Positions 23,108-31,426 of a stretch of 34,015 nt of DNA are shown piece after piece (position 1 is the first letter of the stretch; the number at the start of each line of letters is the position of its first letter). Location of the stretch: the NCBI GenBank assembly GCA_946480015.1, contig CAMLIL010000062.1, forward strand, positions 1 to 34,015, written 5' to 3'. A program made the translations under genes and the position numbers. The notes beneath the pieces were generated by a model. That model ran no database searches, was not told the origin of the DNA, and saw nothing but the letters and a program-made list of their open reading frames with translations. Origin of the DNA: an uncultured Oxalobacteraceae bacterium (GTDB taxonomy: Bacteria; Pseudomonadota; Gammaproteobacteria; Burkholderiales; Burkholderiaceae).

Positions 23108-25217
23108 CTCGGCGCTCGAACGCAGCCTGCTGCTGGCGCGCGCCGCGCGCCAGCTCGAAGGCGAAGCGCTCAAAGAAGCGCTGGCGCGCCTCGAAGCGTC
23201 GCTCGAACAGGTCAAGGCCGAGCGCTCGGCGGCCGTGGAAGACGCGGTCATCGAACTCGATGCCGCGGGCTACGTCAGCCGCTGGAGCAGCGGCGCCGAA
23301 CTGCTGCTCGGCTACAGCGCGCAGGAAGCGCTCGGACAGCACGTGCTGTTCATGTACCCGGACGACGACGAACCGGGGCAGGGCGACCCCGCCCAGCCGG
23401 CCGAGGTGGCGCGGCGGCGCCGCAATGGCGACACGGTCTGGCTGCGCCAGGAACTGTCCCTGATCGCCGACGAGGCGGGCGAACCGGCCGGCATGCGCGT
23501 GCGCCTTGCGCCCCTGGCGGACCGTCTGAGCGACGAGGACAGGCGCCGCCTGCATGCGCGCATCATCGAAGACAGCGAGCAGGGCGTCTTGATTACCGAC
23601 GCCGCCGAACGCATCGTCTCGATCAACGGCGCCTTCACCCGCATCACCGGCTACGCGCCGGCCGAAGCGATCGGCCACACCCCCGACCTGCTGCGCTCGG
23701 GCGTGCACGATGCCGAGTTCCGCGCCAAGGTGCGCGCCGCCATGAAAGGCAATGCGCCCTGGCGCGGCGAGATCATCGGGCGGCGCAAGAACGGCGAGCT
23801 GTTTCCGCAGTCGGTGACGATCAGCGCGGTGCGCAACGGCGCCGGCGAGATCACCCACACCTTCTCGCTGTTTTCCGACATCAGCGCGCACAAGGATGTC
23901 GAAGCGCGCATGCGCCACATGGCCAATTACGACAGCGAGACCGGCCTGCCCAACCGCACCCTGTTCAACCACCTGGTCGACCAGGTCCTGTGCGAAGCGC
24001 GCCGCATCAACCAGTACGGCGCCGTGATGGTGATCGAATTGAGCCGCATGGGCGCCATCAGCGACACGCTCGGGCACGAGATCGCCAGCGAGCTGCTGGC
24101 CGAGATCGGCCGCCAGTTCCGCGCCGTGCTGCGCGAGCCGGACATCCTGGCGCGCATCGACGGCAGCAAATTCGCCATCGCCCTGACCGTGATCGAAAAG
24201 CGCGAACACGCCGGCATCGTGGCGCAAAAGCTGCTGGCCACGCTGGCCTCGCCCATCGTGGCGGCCGGCCACGGCCTGCAGGTCAGTGCCGACGTCGGCA
24301 TCGCCGTGTATCCGGAAGACTGCATGGATACCGCCTCGCTGGTGCGCTTCGCCGATGTGGCGATGACGCGCGCGCAGGAGGCCGGCGGCGGCAATTTCCT
24401 GTTCTACCGCGACGAAATGGACCAGCGCGCGCGCGAACACCTGCGCCTGGAAAGCGAGCTGCGCGCCGCGCTGGCCGAGGGCCACCTCGAACTGCACTAC
24501 CAGCCCAAGGTCAGCCTGCGCAGCGGCCGTATCGTCGGCGCCGAGGCGCTGCTGCGCTGGCGCCATCCGGGGCGCGGCATGATCTCGCCCGGAGTGTTCA
24601 TCCCGCTGGCCGAGGAGACCGGCCTGATCGCCGACATCGGCAGCTGGGTGCTCGACGAAGCCTGCCGCCAGATCCGCGCCTGGCAGGACGCCGGCATCGC
24701 CATGCCGCCGATTGCCGTCAACCTGTCGGCGCGCCAGTTCGACCGCCTGCTGCCGGCGCGCATACAGGACGTGCTGGCGCGGCACCGGGTCGATCCGGCC
24801 TGCCTGATGCTGGAGATTACCGAAGGCTTGCTGGTGCGCGGCACCGATGACGTGATCGGCATCATGAACGAGCTGGTGGCGATGGGCATGCGGCTGGCGC
24901 TGGACGATTTCGGCACCGGCTATTCCAGCCTGGCCTACCTGAAGAAATTCCCCATCAGTACCCTCAAGATCGACCGCTCCTTCGTGATCGGCCTGCCGCA
25001 CGAAGAGAACGACTGCGCCATCGCGCGCGCCATCGTCACCATGGCCCAGCAGCTGCGCCAGGAAATCGTGGCCGAAGGTGTCGAGACGCCCGAGCAGATG
25101 GCCTTCCTGCGCGACCTGGGCTGCGACCAGCTGCAGGGCTGGCTGTTCAGCGCGGCCGTCAGCGCCGCCGATTTCGCCGCCATGCAGCGCGAGGAAAAAC
25201 GCCTGAAGGTGGCCTGA
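23100..25217 (+). CDS. PAS-PAS-GGDEF(degenerate)-EAL cyclic-di-GMP phosphodiesterase
   Basis: A 705-residue signalling protein without membrane segments. Order: coiled coil about 10-45, PAS domains about 48-135 and 150-265, a GGDEF domain about 275-430, and an EAL domain about 445-695. In place of GGDEF the signature reads DGSKF at 354-358, so cyclase activity is unlikely. The EAL motif (E482-A-L in GAEALLRW) and DDFGTGYSSL, KIDRSF and ETPEQ are intact, so it should degrade c-di-GMP. It starts with GTG at 23100 inside the HDOD gene; no upstream ATG fits the frame without covering unrelated codons. The degenerate GGDEF domain may act as a GTP sensor. Confidence 0.92.
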   Translation: MADSALERSLLLARAARQLEGEALKEALARLEASLEQVKAERSAAVEDAVIELDAAGYVSRWSSGAELLLGYSAQEALGQHVLFMYPDDDEPGQGDPAQPAEVARRRRNGDTVWLRQELSLIADEAGEPAGMRVRLAPLADRLSDEDRRRLHARIIEDSEQGVLITDAAERIVSINGAFTRITGYAPAEAIGHTPDLLRSGVHDAEFRAKVRAAMKGNAPWRGEIIGRRKNGELFPQSVTISAVRNGAGEITHTFSLFSDISAHKDVEARMRHMANYDSETGLPNRTLFNHLVDQVLCEARRINQYGAVMVIELSRMGAISDTLGHEIASELLAEIGRQFRAVLREPDILARIDGSKFAIALTVIEKREHAGIVAQKLLATLASPIVAAGHGLQVSADVGIAVYPEDCMDTASLVRFADVAMTRAQEAGGGNFLFYRDEMDQRAREHLRLESELRAALAEGHLELHYQPKVSLRSGRIVGAEALLRWRHPGRGMISPGVFIPLAEETGLIADIGSWVLDEACRQIRAWQDAGIAMPPIAVNLSARQFDRLLPARIQDVLARHRVDPACLMLEITEGLLVRGTDDVIGIMNELVAMGMRLALDDFGTGYSSLAYLKKFPISTLKIDRSFVIGLPHEENDCAIARAIVTMAQQLRQEIVAEGVETPEQMAFLRDLGCDQLQGWLFSAAVSAADFAAMQREEKRLKVA

Positions 25218-25229
25218 GCCACCATCATT

Positions 25230-27116
25230 TCAGCGCAGCTTCTTGACGATTTCCGACATCCGGTAGGGCTTGGAGACGAACGCGAATTCATCCAGCCCGC
25301 CATGGGCGCGCAGGGCAGGGACCGGGTAGCCCGACGCCAGGATCACTTTCAGGTCGGGCATCAGCGCGCGCGCCTTGCGCGCCAGTTCGATGCCGGAAAT
25401 CCCGGGCATCATCACGTCCGTGAACAGCACGTCGATCGGGCGCTTGTCGGCCAGCAGGCGCAAGGCCTCGCCGCCGTCGCGGGTCAGGAACACCTCGAAG
25501 CCGAGCGCTTCGAACAGCGAGCCGGCCAGTTCGCCCAGTTCCTGCTCGTCCTCGACGATCAGCGCCACTTCGCGCTGGGGCGCGGAGCGCTGCTGCTGGT
25601 CTTCCTGATCGAGCGCCGGCAGATAGATCGAAATGGTGGTGCCCGATCCTTTGACACTGTCGACCACCAGCGCGCCGCCCGACTGCATGATAAAGCCCTG
25701 CACCTGGCTCAGGCCCAATCCCGTGCCTTTGCCGACCGGCTTGGTGGTGAAGAAAGGCTCGCAGGCGCGCGCCATGACTTCCGGCGACATGCCGGTGCCG
25801 CTGTCGTGCACGCTGATCTTGACGTACGGCCCGGCCCGCAGCGATGCGTGCTCGCCCTCGGCCAGGCGCACGTTGGCGGTGGCGATCTCCAGCGTGCCGC
25901 CGTCGGGCATGGCGTCGCGCGCGTTGACCACCAGGTTGAGGATGGCCGCCTCCAGCCGGGCTTCGTCGATGTTGACCCAGTCCACCTTGGAGTGCAGGCG
26001 CACGCGCAGGTCGACATTGCTGGCGATCCCGCGCCGCAGCACCGTCTCGAAACTGCCGATGATTTTATTGGGGTCCTGCGGCGACGGCGACAGCGGCTGC
26101 TGGCGCGCGAAGGCCAGCAGCTGCTGGGTCAGGCGGGCGCCGCGCTCGACGGTGCGGTGGATGCTTTGCAGGACCGGCTTTTGCGACGGCCCCACGCCCT
26201 GCGCATCGAGCACCTGCACCGCGGTCGACACGATCGACAGCAGGTTGTTGAAGTCGTGCGCCACGCCGCCGGTCAGCTGGCCGATCGCTTCCATTTTCTG
26301 CGACTGGAACAGTTCCTCGCGCGCGCGTTCGAGCGAGCGCGCCGTCTCCTCGCGTTCGGTGATGTCGCGGGTGATCTTGGCGAAACCGAGCAGCGTGCCT
26401 TCATCGCCGCGGATGGCGTCGATGATCACGTGCGCCAGAAAGCGCGAGCCGTCCTTGCGCAGGCGCCAGCCCTCGGCTTCGTAGCGCCCGACCTGCGCCG
26501 CCTCGTTCAAGGCGTGCGCGGGCAGGCCGCGTTCGCGGTCTTCAAGCGTGTAGAAGGTCGAGAAGTGGCGCCCCAGGATCTCGGCATCATCGTAACCCTT
26601 GATGCGGCGCGCGCCGGCGTTCCAGTTGGTGACCACGCCCTGCGGCGAGAGCATGTAGATGGCATAGTCGACCACGCCCTGCACCAGCAGCCGGAACTGC
26701 TGTTCGCTGGCCAGCAGCTGTTCGTCCGCGCGCTTTTTGTCGGTGATGTCGCGCGTGATCTTGGCAAAGCCGGTCAGTTCGCCGGCGTCGCCGTACACCG
26801 GATCGATCACCACGCTGGCCCAGAAGCGGCTGCCGTCCTTGCGTACGCGCCAGCCTTCGCATTCGAATTTCCCGTCGGCCAGGGCGGCGCGCAAGGCCCT
26901 TTCGGGCAGGCCGGCCTGCCGGTCCTCCGGCGTATGGAAGGTCGAAAAATGATGACCGAGGATTTCCTCAGCGGTATAACCCTTGAAGCGCTCGGCCCCC
27001 GCATTCCACGACACCACATGGCCGCTCGGACTCAACATGTAGATGGCGTAATCGCGAATGGAAGCGATCAGGTGCTCGGCTGCACTGCGCGCCGGGGAGC
27101 GGTCGTCACTGATCAT
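25230..27116 (-). CDS. PAS-PAS hybrid sensor histidine kinase with C-terminal receiver
   Basis: A 628-residue cytoplasmic sensor kinase with no membrane segment. Two PAS domains (about 10-130 and 138-252) are clear internal duplicates: both have DYAIYMLSP, WNAGA.R.KGY and HFSTF. HisKA follows with the phosphoacceptor H287 in GGVAHDFNNLL, then HATPase_c with NLVVNARDAMPDGG and GTGLGLSQV. A receiver domain (about 510-628) has its phosphorylation Asp at D567 in TDVMMPG and the conserved Lys in FVSKPY. The start ATG at 27116 has only a weak ribosome site; the frame runs on far upstream without homology. It converges on the EAL gene with 12 bases between them. Confidence 0.93.
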   Translation of the reverse strand: MISDDRSPARSAAEHLIASIRDYAIYMLSPSGHVVSWNAGAERFKGYTAEEILGHHFSTFHTPEDRQAGLPERALRAALADGKFECEGWRVRKDGSRFWASVVIDPVYGDAGELTGFAKITRDITDKKRADEQLLASEQQFRLLVQGVVDYAIYMLSPQGVVTNWNAGARRIKGYDDAEILGRHFSTFYTLEDRERGLPAHALNEAAQVGRYEAEGWRLRKDGSRFLAHVIIDAIRGDEGTLLGFAKITRDITEREETARSLERAREELFQSQKMEAIGQLTGGVAHDFNNLLSIVSTAVQVLDAQGVGPSQKPVLQSIHRTVERGARLTQQLLAFARQQPLSPSPQDPNKIIGSFETVLRRGIASNVDLRVRLHSKVDWVNIDEARLEAAILNLVVNARDAMPDGGTLEIATANVRLAEGEHASLRAGPYVKISVHDSGTGMSPEVMARACEPFFTTKPVGKGTGLGLSQVQGFIMQSGGALVVDSVKGSGTTISIYLPALDQEDQQQRSAPQREVALIVEDEQELGELAGSLFEALGFEVFLTRDGGEALRLLADKRPIDVLFTDVMMPGISGIELARKARALMPDLKVILASGYPVPALRAHGGLDEFAFVSKPYRMSEIVKKLR

Positions 27117-27350
27117 AAACAGGTCCGTGTCATTGAGTTTTTTGTTGATCGTAATACAAATTGCTATTTTCTGTAGCACGGCAACTGATGTCAAATGGCA
27201 AGCTGGCGTCAGGCTTGAGCGGGCCGCGCTAGCATTGCAGGAATCGCAATATTGGAGTGCCGCATGCCCCCCGACTTCGACCTCGATGTTCCAGGCCTGC
27301 CTCGACAAATACTTCGGCGGCACCGCCGATGCTGACACCCTCAGCCGCCT
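27117..27350. other. Divergent intergenic region with a short coupled frame
   Basis: A 234-base gap between the kinase (minus) and the lyase gene (plus). A 22-codon frame with ATG at 27286 ends in a TGA (27352-27354) that overlaps the lyase ATG (27351). It could be a leader peptide, but there is no strong ribosome site and no homology, so it is not called as a gene. The kinase and lyase promoters must lie here. Confidence 0.4.
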
Positions 27351-29330
27351 ATGACCGTAACGATCCGCTTCCTCATCGCCTTGCTGTGCCTGACGTGCGG
27401 GCTTGCCGACGCCAAGCCGCCCAGGAAAAAGCCGGCCGCCCCGAGCGTGGCGGCGGCATTGGCCGCGCCCGCGCTGACCGGTTCCATCGAGGCCTTCGAC
27501 AGCAAGGACGCGCGCATGGGCCACCCGCGCCTGTTCAAAGGCCAGGCCGATTACGCCGGCATCGTGGCCGCCACCAGCGCCGAGCGCGCGCGTGCCATCG
27601 CCACCCTGTCCGATAAGCTCAGGCGCCATCCGGTAGGTGCCGTGCCGGCCGGGGTGCGCGCGCAGATCGCCTCCGACGACCAGAGCACGCGCATGGCCGG
27701 CTGGTGGCAGCAGGACCGCCTGCTCGAAGGGATCGCCGAAGCCGCTTTCGCCTGGTACGTCACGCGCGACGACTGGTTCCTGGGCGAGATGCGGGCCGGC
27801 ATGCAGCTGTTCGGACCCAAGGTTTTACGCCGCCACTGCGCCGGCGACGTGGCCGAAACGCGCGACTACGTCTGGTACTTCGCGCTGGCCTACGATTTCG
27901 CCTATCCCGCCATGAGCCGGGAAGAGCGCGACATGGTGGGCGACGTTATCGTCGCATGCGCCAATGCCGGCCTGGCGCAGACCCCGGCCACGCTGCGCCA
28001 GCATCCCGACAACGGCATCGCCTTTAACGCCATGGGCAAGCTGGTAGGGGCCTTGCTGATCGTGCGCGGCGACATGCCCGATACGCGCGGCCTGCTGGTC
28101 AAGGCGCTGCCGGCCTATGTGGGCGCGCTCAGTCCGTGGGGCGGCAAGGACGGCGGCTTCGCCAACGGCTCGAGCTACGCGCTGTGGGACGCCGGCGAAT
28201 CGCTGCTGGCCTGGGACCTGATCGAACGCGTGCTCGGGGTGCCGATCTACAAAAAGCCGTGGCTGGCCGCGCTGGCGCGCTACGTCGCCTACACGCTGCC
28301 GCCGGGGACCCCGGCCGGCGCCTTCGGCGACGGTGCCGAGGTCGATCGCGGCGAGGAATGGGCGCGTCTGGGCAAGGCCATCGCCTTCCGCTCGGCCACG
28401 CCGCTGTCGCGCTGGTACGCGCGCCAGCTCAAGGGCGAAGACTTCGCGCGACTGCAGATTCTGCTCAGCCCGCGCGAGTACCGCGGCAGCGTGAGCCTGA
28501 AAGGCATTCCCAATGGCGCCAGCTTTCCTTCGGTCGGCGTGGCCGCCATGCATAGCTCGCTGGCCGATCGCGATCGCGTGTCGGTGCTGTTCAAGAGCAG
28601 TCCATACGGCTCGCTCAACCATTCGCACGCGGACCAGAACAGCTTCGTCCTGTACGCCGAAGGCAAGGTGCTGGCCATGGACAGCGGTGTCTACGACAGC
28701 TATGGCTCGCCCCACTGGCGCAACTGGTACAAGCAGACCCGCGCCCACAACGCCATCACCTACGACGGCGGTGTCGGGCAAAGCCTGGGCCCGACGGGGC
28801 TTGGCGACCGCGAACACGACGGCCGGATCGTCAAATTCTCCACCTCGCCCGCCTACGACATGGTGGTGGGCGACGCGCGCGCGGCCTATGGCGGCGACCT
28901 GTCGCAGGCGCGCCGCACGCTGGTGTTCATCCGCCCGTCCACGCTGGTGGTGGTCGACCAGCTGCGCAGCGCGCAGCCGCGCAGCTGGGAATGGAACCTG
29001 CACACGGCCGCCGCGCCATCCGGCACAGCCGATGCGTTCAAAGTGGCGGCCGGCAGCGTGGGCATGTGCGGCACCGTGCAGGCCTCCGGCGAGCTGGGAA
29101 TGAAGGGTAGCGACGGCTACACGCCGCCGCCGGCCAAGAGTGCAGGTCCGCACCACTGGAGCCGGATCGCCTTCCAGCAGCCGGCCGGCGAAGCCTTGTT
29201 CGTGTCGGTACTGCGGGTTGACTGTGCGGGCGCGGCGCCGCGCATCGAGATCGACGGCGACCGTGCCAGCATCGTGGCGGGCGGGCGCAAGATGACGGTC
29301 GGCGCCGCCGGCGTCGTCATGGGAAAGTAG
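27351..29330 (+). CDS. Secreted heparinase II/III-like polysaccharide lyase
   Basis: A 659-residue protein with a signal peptide (MTVTIRFLIALLCLTCGLADA). The N-terminal half is an all-helical toroid (from about 60 to 390: YAGIVAATSAERARAIA, then WYFALAYDFAYPAMSREERD), and a C-terminal beta-sheet domain starts near residue 400. SLNHSHADQNSFVLYAEGK and the RAHNAITYDGG stretch carry the His/Asn residues that act in heparinase II/III and PL15/17-type lyases, as far as memory allows. The substrate (heparinoid, alginate or another uronic acid polymer) cannot be stated. ATG at 27351 was chosen for the signal peptide. It precedes a lipoprotein hydrolase on the same strand. Confidence 0.85.
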   Translation: MTVTIRFLIALLCLTCGLADAKPPRKKPAAPSVAAALAAPALTGSIEAFDSKDARMGHPRLFKGQADYAGIVAATSAERARAIATLSDKLRRHPVGAVPAGVRAQIASDDQSTRMAGWWQQDRLLEGIAEAAFAWYVTRDDWFLGEMRAGMQLFGPKVLRRHCAGDVAETRDYVWYFALAYDFAYPAMSREERDMVGDVIVACANAGLAQTPATLRQHPDNGIAFNAMGKLVGALLIVRGDMPDTRGLLVKALPAYVGALSPWGGKDGGFANGSSYALWDAGESLLAWDLIERVLGVPIYKKPWLAALARYVAYTLPPGTPAGAFGDGAEVDRGEEWARLGKAIAFRSATPLSRWYARQLKGEDFARLQILLSPREYRGSVSLKGIPNGASFPSVGVAAMHSSLADRDRVSVLFKSSPYGSLNHSHADQNSFVLYAEGKVLAMDSGVYDSYGSPHWRNWYKQTRAHNAITYDGGVGQSLGPTGLGDREHDGRIVKFSTSPAYDMVVGDARAAYGGDLSQARRTLVFIRPSTLVVVDQLRSAQPRSWEWNLHTAAAPSGTADAFKVAAGSVGMCGTVQASGELGMKGSDGYTPPPAKSAGPHHWSRIAFQQPAGEALFVSVLRVDCAGAAPRIEIDGDRASIVAGGRKMTVGAAGVVMGK

Positions 29331-29348
29331 ATCGGGCCAGTCGTGCTA

Positions 29349-29373
29349 TCGTCTCGTGCATGACGGGAGACGA
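29349..29373 (+). promoter_or_regulatory. Hairpin covering the ribosome site of the hydrolase gene
   Basis: TCGTCTC at 29349-29355 and GAGACGA at 29367-29373 make a 7-bp stem with an 11-base loop. The ribosome site GGGAGA of the TTG start at 29377 lies at the loop-stem junction, mostly in the 3' arm. The structure could lower translation initiation unless opened. Confidence 0.4.
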
Positions 29374-29376
29374 GAC

Positions 29377-31362
29377 TTGAAAATACTGCAAACACTGGCC
29401 TGTGCCGGTGCCGCGCTGGCGCTGGCCGGCTGCGCCGGGCCGCACGCGGGCGCGCCTGCCGCCGCGCAGCTGCAGCGGCTCGACATCATCAGCCGCACGC
29501 CGGCCTTCGGCGGCGCCACCTTCGGCGACACCGGGACCTACGAGACCATCGTCGCGGTTGCGCACATGCGCATCGACGCGCGCGATCCGGCCAACCGCCA
29601 GATCGCCGACATCGGCCTGGCGCCGGCCAGCGATGGCTGGATCGATTATCAGACCGATGTGGTGATCGCCCGCCCGACCAATGCCGCCAAGGCCTCGCGC
29701 GTGCTGCTGCTCGATGTGCCCAATCGCGGCGGCAAGCTGTTCCCGGTCATGGCCAATGAAGGCGGCGACAGCCTGGAGACGCGCGCCGATGCCGGCAACG
29801 CTTACCTGATGCGGCGCGGGCATACCCTGGTGTGGGTGGGCTGGCAGGGCGACATCGCCCTGCAGCGCGACGGCAAGCGGGTCGGCACCAGCTTCCCGCT
29901 GCTGCAGGACAAGGGCAAGCCGATCACCGGCCCCAGCGCCGAAGAAACCGTGTTCGACGACGTCAAGCCGACCGGCCTGATAACCCTGGCCTATCCCGCC
30001 GCCTCGATGGCGCAGGCCGGGGCCGTGCTGACCGTGCGTGCCAATAACGCCTCGGCCCAGGAGGTGGTGCCGCCGACCAGCTGGCGCTATGTCAGTGCCA
30101 GCGAGGTCGAGATCACCCGTCCGACCGGCTACGATGCCGGCGCCATCTACCGCTTCGAATACGTGGCGCGCGACCCGCGCCTGATGGGACTGGGCATGGC
30201 GGCCCTGCGCGACGTGACCAGCTATCTGAAGCGCGGCACGCTTGATGCCGCCGGCCAGCCCAACCCGCTGGCCGACATCGCCCCCGAGGTGACTCTGGCG
30301 GTAGGGGTGTCGCAGTCGGGCCGCTTCCTGCGCGACCTGATCTGGCAAGGCTTTAACGCCGACCCGCACGGCGGCAAGGTGTTCGACGGCGCCATGCCGC
30401 TCATCGCCGGCAGCCGCAAGAGCTTTGTGAACGTGCGCTTTTCCCAGCCGGGGCGCTACTCGACCCAGCACATCGACCACATCACCTACGGCGACCAGTT
30501 CCCGTTCAGCTACGCGGTGACCACCGATCCGATCAGCGGACGCACCGACGGCATCTTCGCGCGCTGCGCCGCCACCCGAACCTGCCCGCAGCTGATGCAC
30601 GTCGACAGCAGCCTGGAATTCTGGCAGGGACGCGCCTCGCTGGTGGTCACCGACGGCGCCGGGCACGACATCGCCTTGCCGGACAACGTGCGCGCCTATC
30701 TGCTGTCCTCGACCCAGCACATGAGCGCGCGCAGGCCCACCGTCGGCGTGTGCAAGGTGCAGAACAATCCGGCCCAGCAGGGTCCGGCCGTGCGCGCGCT
30801 GCTTGAACGGCTGGTGGAATGGTCGCGCGAAGGCATCGCGCCGCCGCCGAGCCGCTATCCGCGCCTGGCCGACACCATGCTGGTGGCGCCGCAGCGCGAC
30901 GCGGTCGGCTTTCCCGATCTGCACGCCATCGGCATCGATTATCCGGAAGTGATCAATGAGCTGGCCGTGGTCGATTACAGCAGCCTTCCCGGTGCGGTGA
31001 ACGGCGCGCGCCGCTACCAGGTGCTGGTGCCGATGGCCGACGCCGACGGGCACGACATCGCCGGCATCCGTCTGCCCGACGTGGCCGTGCCGCTGGTCAC
31101 CCACGCGGGCTGGAATCTGCGCCGCCGTGGCTTTGCCGAAAACCAGCTGTGCGGCCTGAACGGCATGTCGGTGCCGCTGCCGGCGAACCCCCGCGCGGGC
31201 GACCCGCGCCGCGCCATTTCCCAGCGCTACAGCTCGCGGCTGGAGTATGCCAAGTCGGTGGCGCTGGTGGCGCGCGAGCTGCGCGACCAGGGCTTGCTGC
31301 TCGACGAGGACGCCAACCGGTTTATCGAACACGCCAAGGTGGAACCGCGCGTGGCGCCCTGA
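29377..31362 (+). CDS. Lipoprotein alpha/beta hydrolase domain protein
   Basis: A 661-residue protein of the large alpha/beta-hydrolase domain group (Abhydrolase_10 type). TTG at 29377 has GGAGA 6 bases upstream and gives a lipoprotein signal peptide ending in the lipobox LAGC with Cys19; a GTG at 29356 would add seven residues but no better site. The nucleophile is probably the second Ser of GVSQSGRFLRD (G-x-S-x-x-G-R context), and FPFSYAVTTDP and LSSTQHM lie further on; other triad residues cannot be fixed by eye. It should be membrane-anchored on the periplasmic side. It lies 46 bases after the lyase gene, so a shared role in uptake or degradation is plausible but not shown. Confidence 0.82.
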   Translation: MKILQTLACAGAALALAGCAGPHAGAPAAAQLQRLDIISRTPAFGGATFGDTGTYETIVAVAHMRIDARDPANRQIADIGLAPASDGWIDYQTDVVIARPTNAAKASRVLLLDVPNRGGKLFPVMANEGGDSLETRADAGNAYLMRRGHTLVWVGWQGDIALQRDGKRVGTSFPLLQDKGKPITGPSAEETVFDDVKPTGLITLAYPAASMAQAGAVLTVRANNASAQEVVPPTSWRYVSASEVEITRPTGYDAGAIYRFEYVARDPRLMGLGMAALRDVTSYLKRGTLDAAGQPNPLADIAPEVTLAVGVSQSGRFLRDLIWQGFNADPHGGKVFDGAMPLIAGSRKSFVNVRFSQPGRYSTQHIDHITYGDQFPFSYAVTTDPISGRTDGIFARCAATRTCPQLMHVDSSLEFWQGRASLVVTDGAGHDIALPDNVRAYLLSSTQHMSARRPTVGVCKVQNNPAQQGPAVRALLERLVEWSREGIAPPPSRYPRLADTMLVAPQRDAVGFPDLHAIGIDYPEVINELAVVDYSSLPGAVNGARRYQVLVPMADADGHDIAGIRLPDVAVPLVTHAGWNLRRRGFAENQLCGLNGMSVPLPANPRAGDPRRAISQRYSSRLEYAKSVALVARELRDQGLLLDEDANRFIEHAKVEPRVAP

Positions 31363-31376
31363 TACCATGCTTTGCG

Positions 31377-31382
31377 TATAAT
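31377..31382 (+). promoter_or_regulatory. Candidate -10 promoter element of the NYN gene
   Basis: A perfect TATAAT lies 44 bases before the ATG of the NYN-domain gene and just after the hydrolase stop codon. A TTGACA-like -35 box is not evident at the usual distance. The perfect -10 and the position are the only support. Confidence 0.5.
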
Positions 31383-31426
31383 CCCCGCTGGCTTTGTGCC
31401 TTTATCCATTAGAGAACAACATATAT

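Noticed and set aside
23043..25001. A 652-codon antisense open frame over the PAS-GGDEF-EAL gene, and the 624-codon one opposite the histidine kinase (25302-27176)
   Set aside because: Both are opposite intact multi-domain signalling genes with exact catalytic motifs; they are GC-driven shadows.
29317..31368. A 683-codon antisense open frame over the lipoprotein hydrolase
   Set aside because: It mirrors the hydrolase codons, has low-complexity His/Arg/Gly composition and no recognisable domain; the + strand protein has a lipobox and a nucleophile motif.
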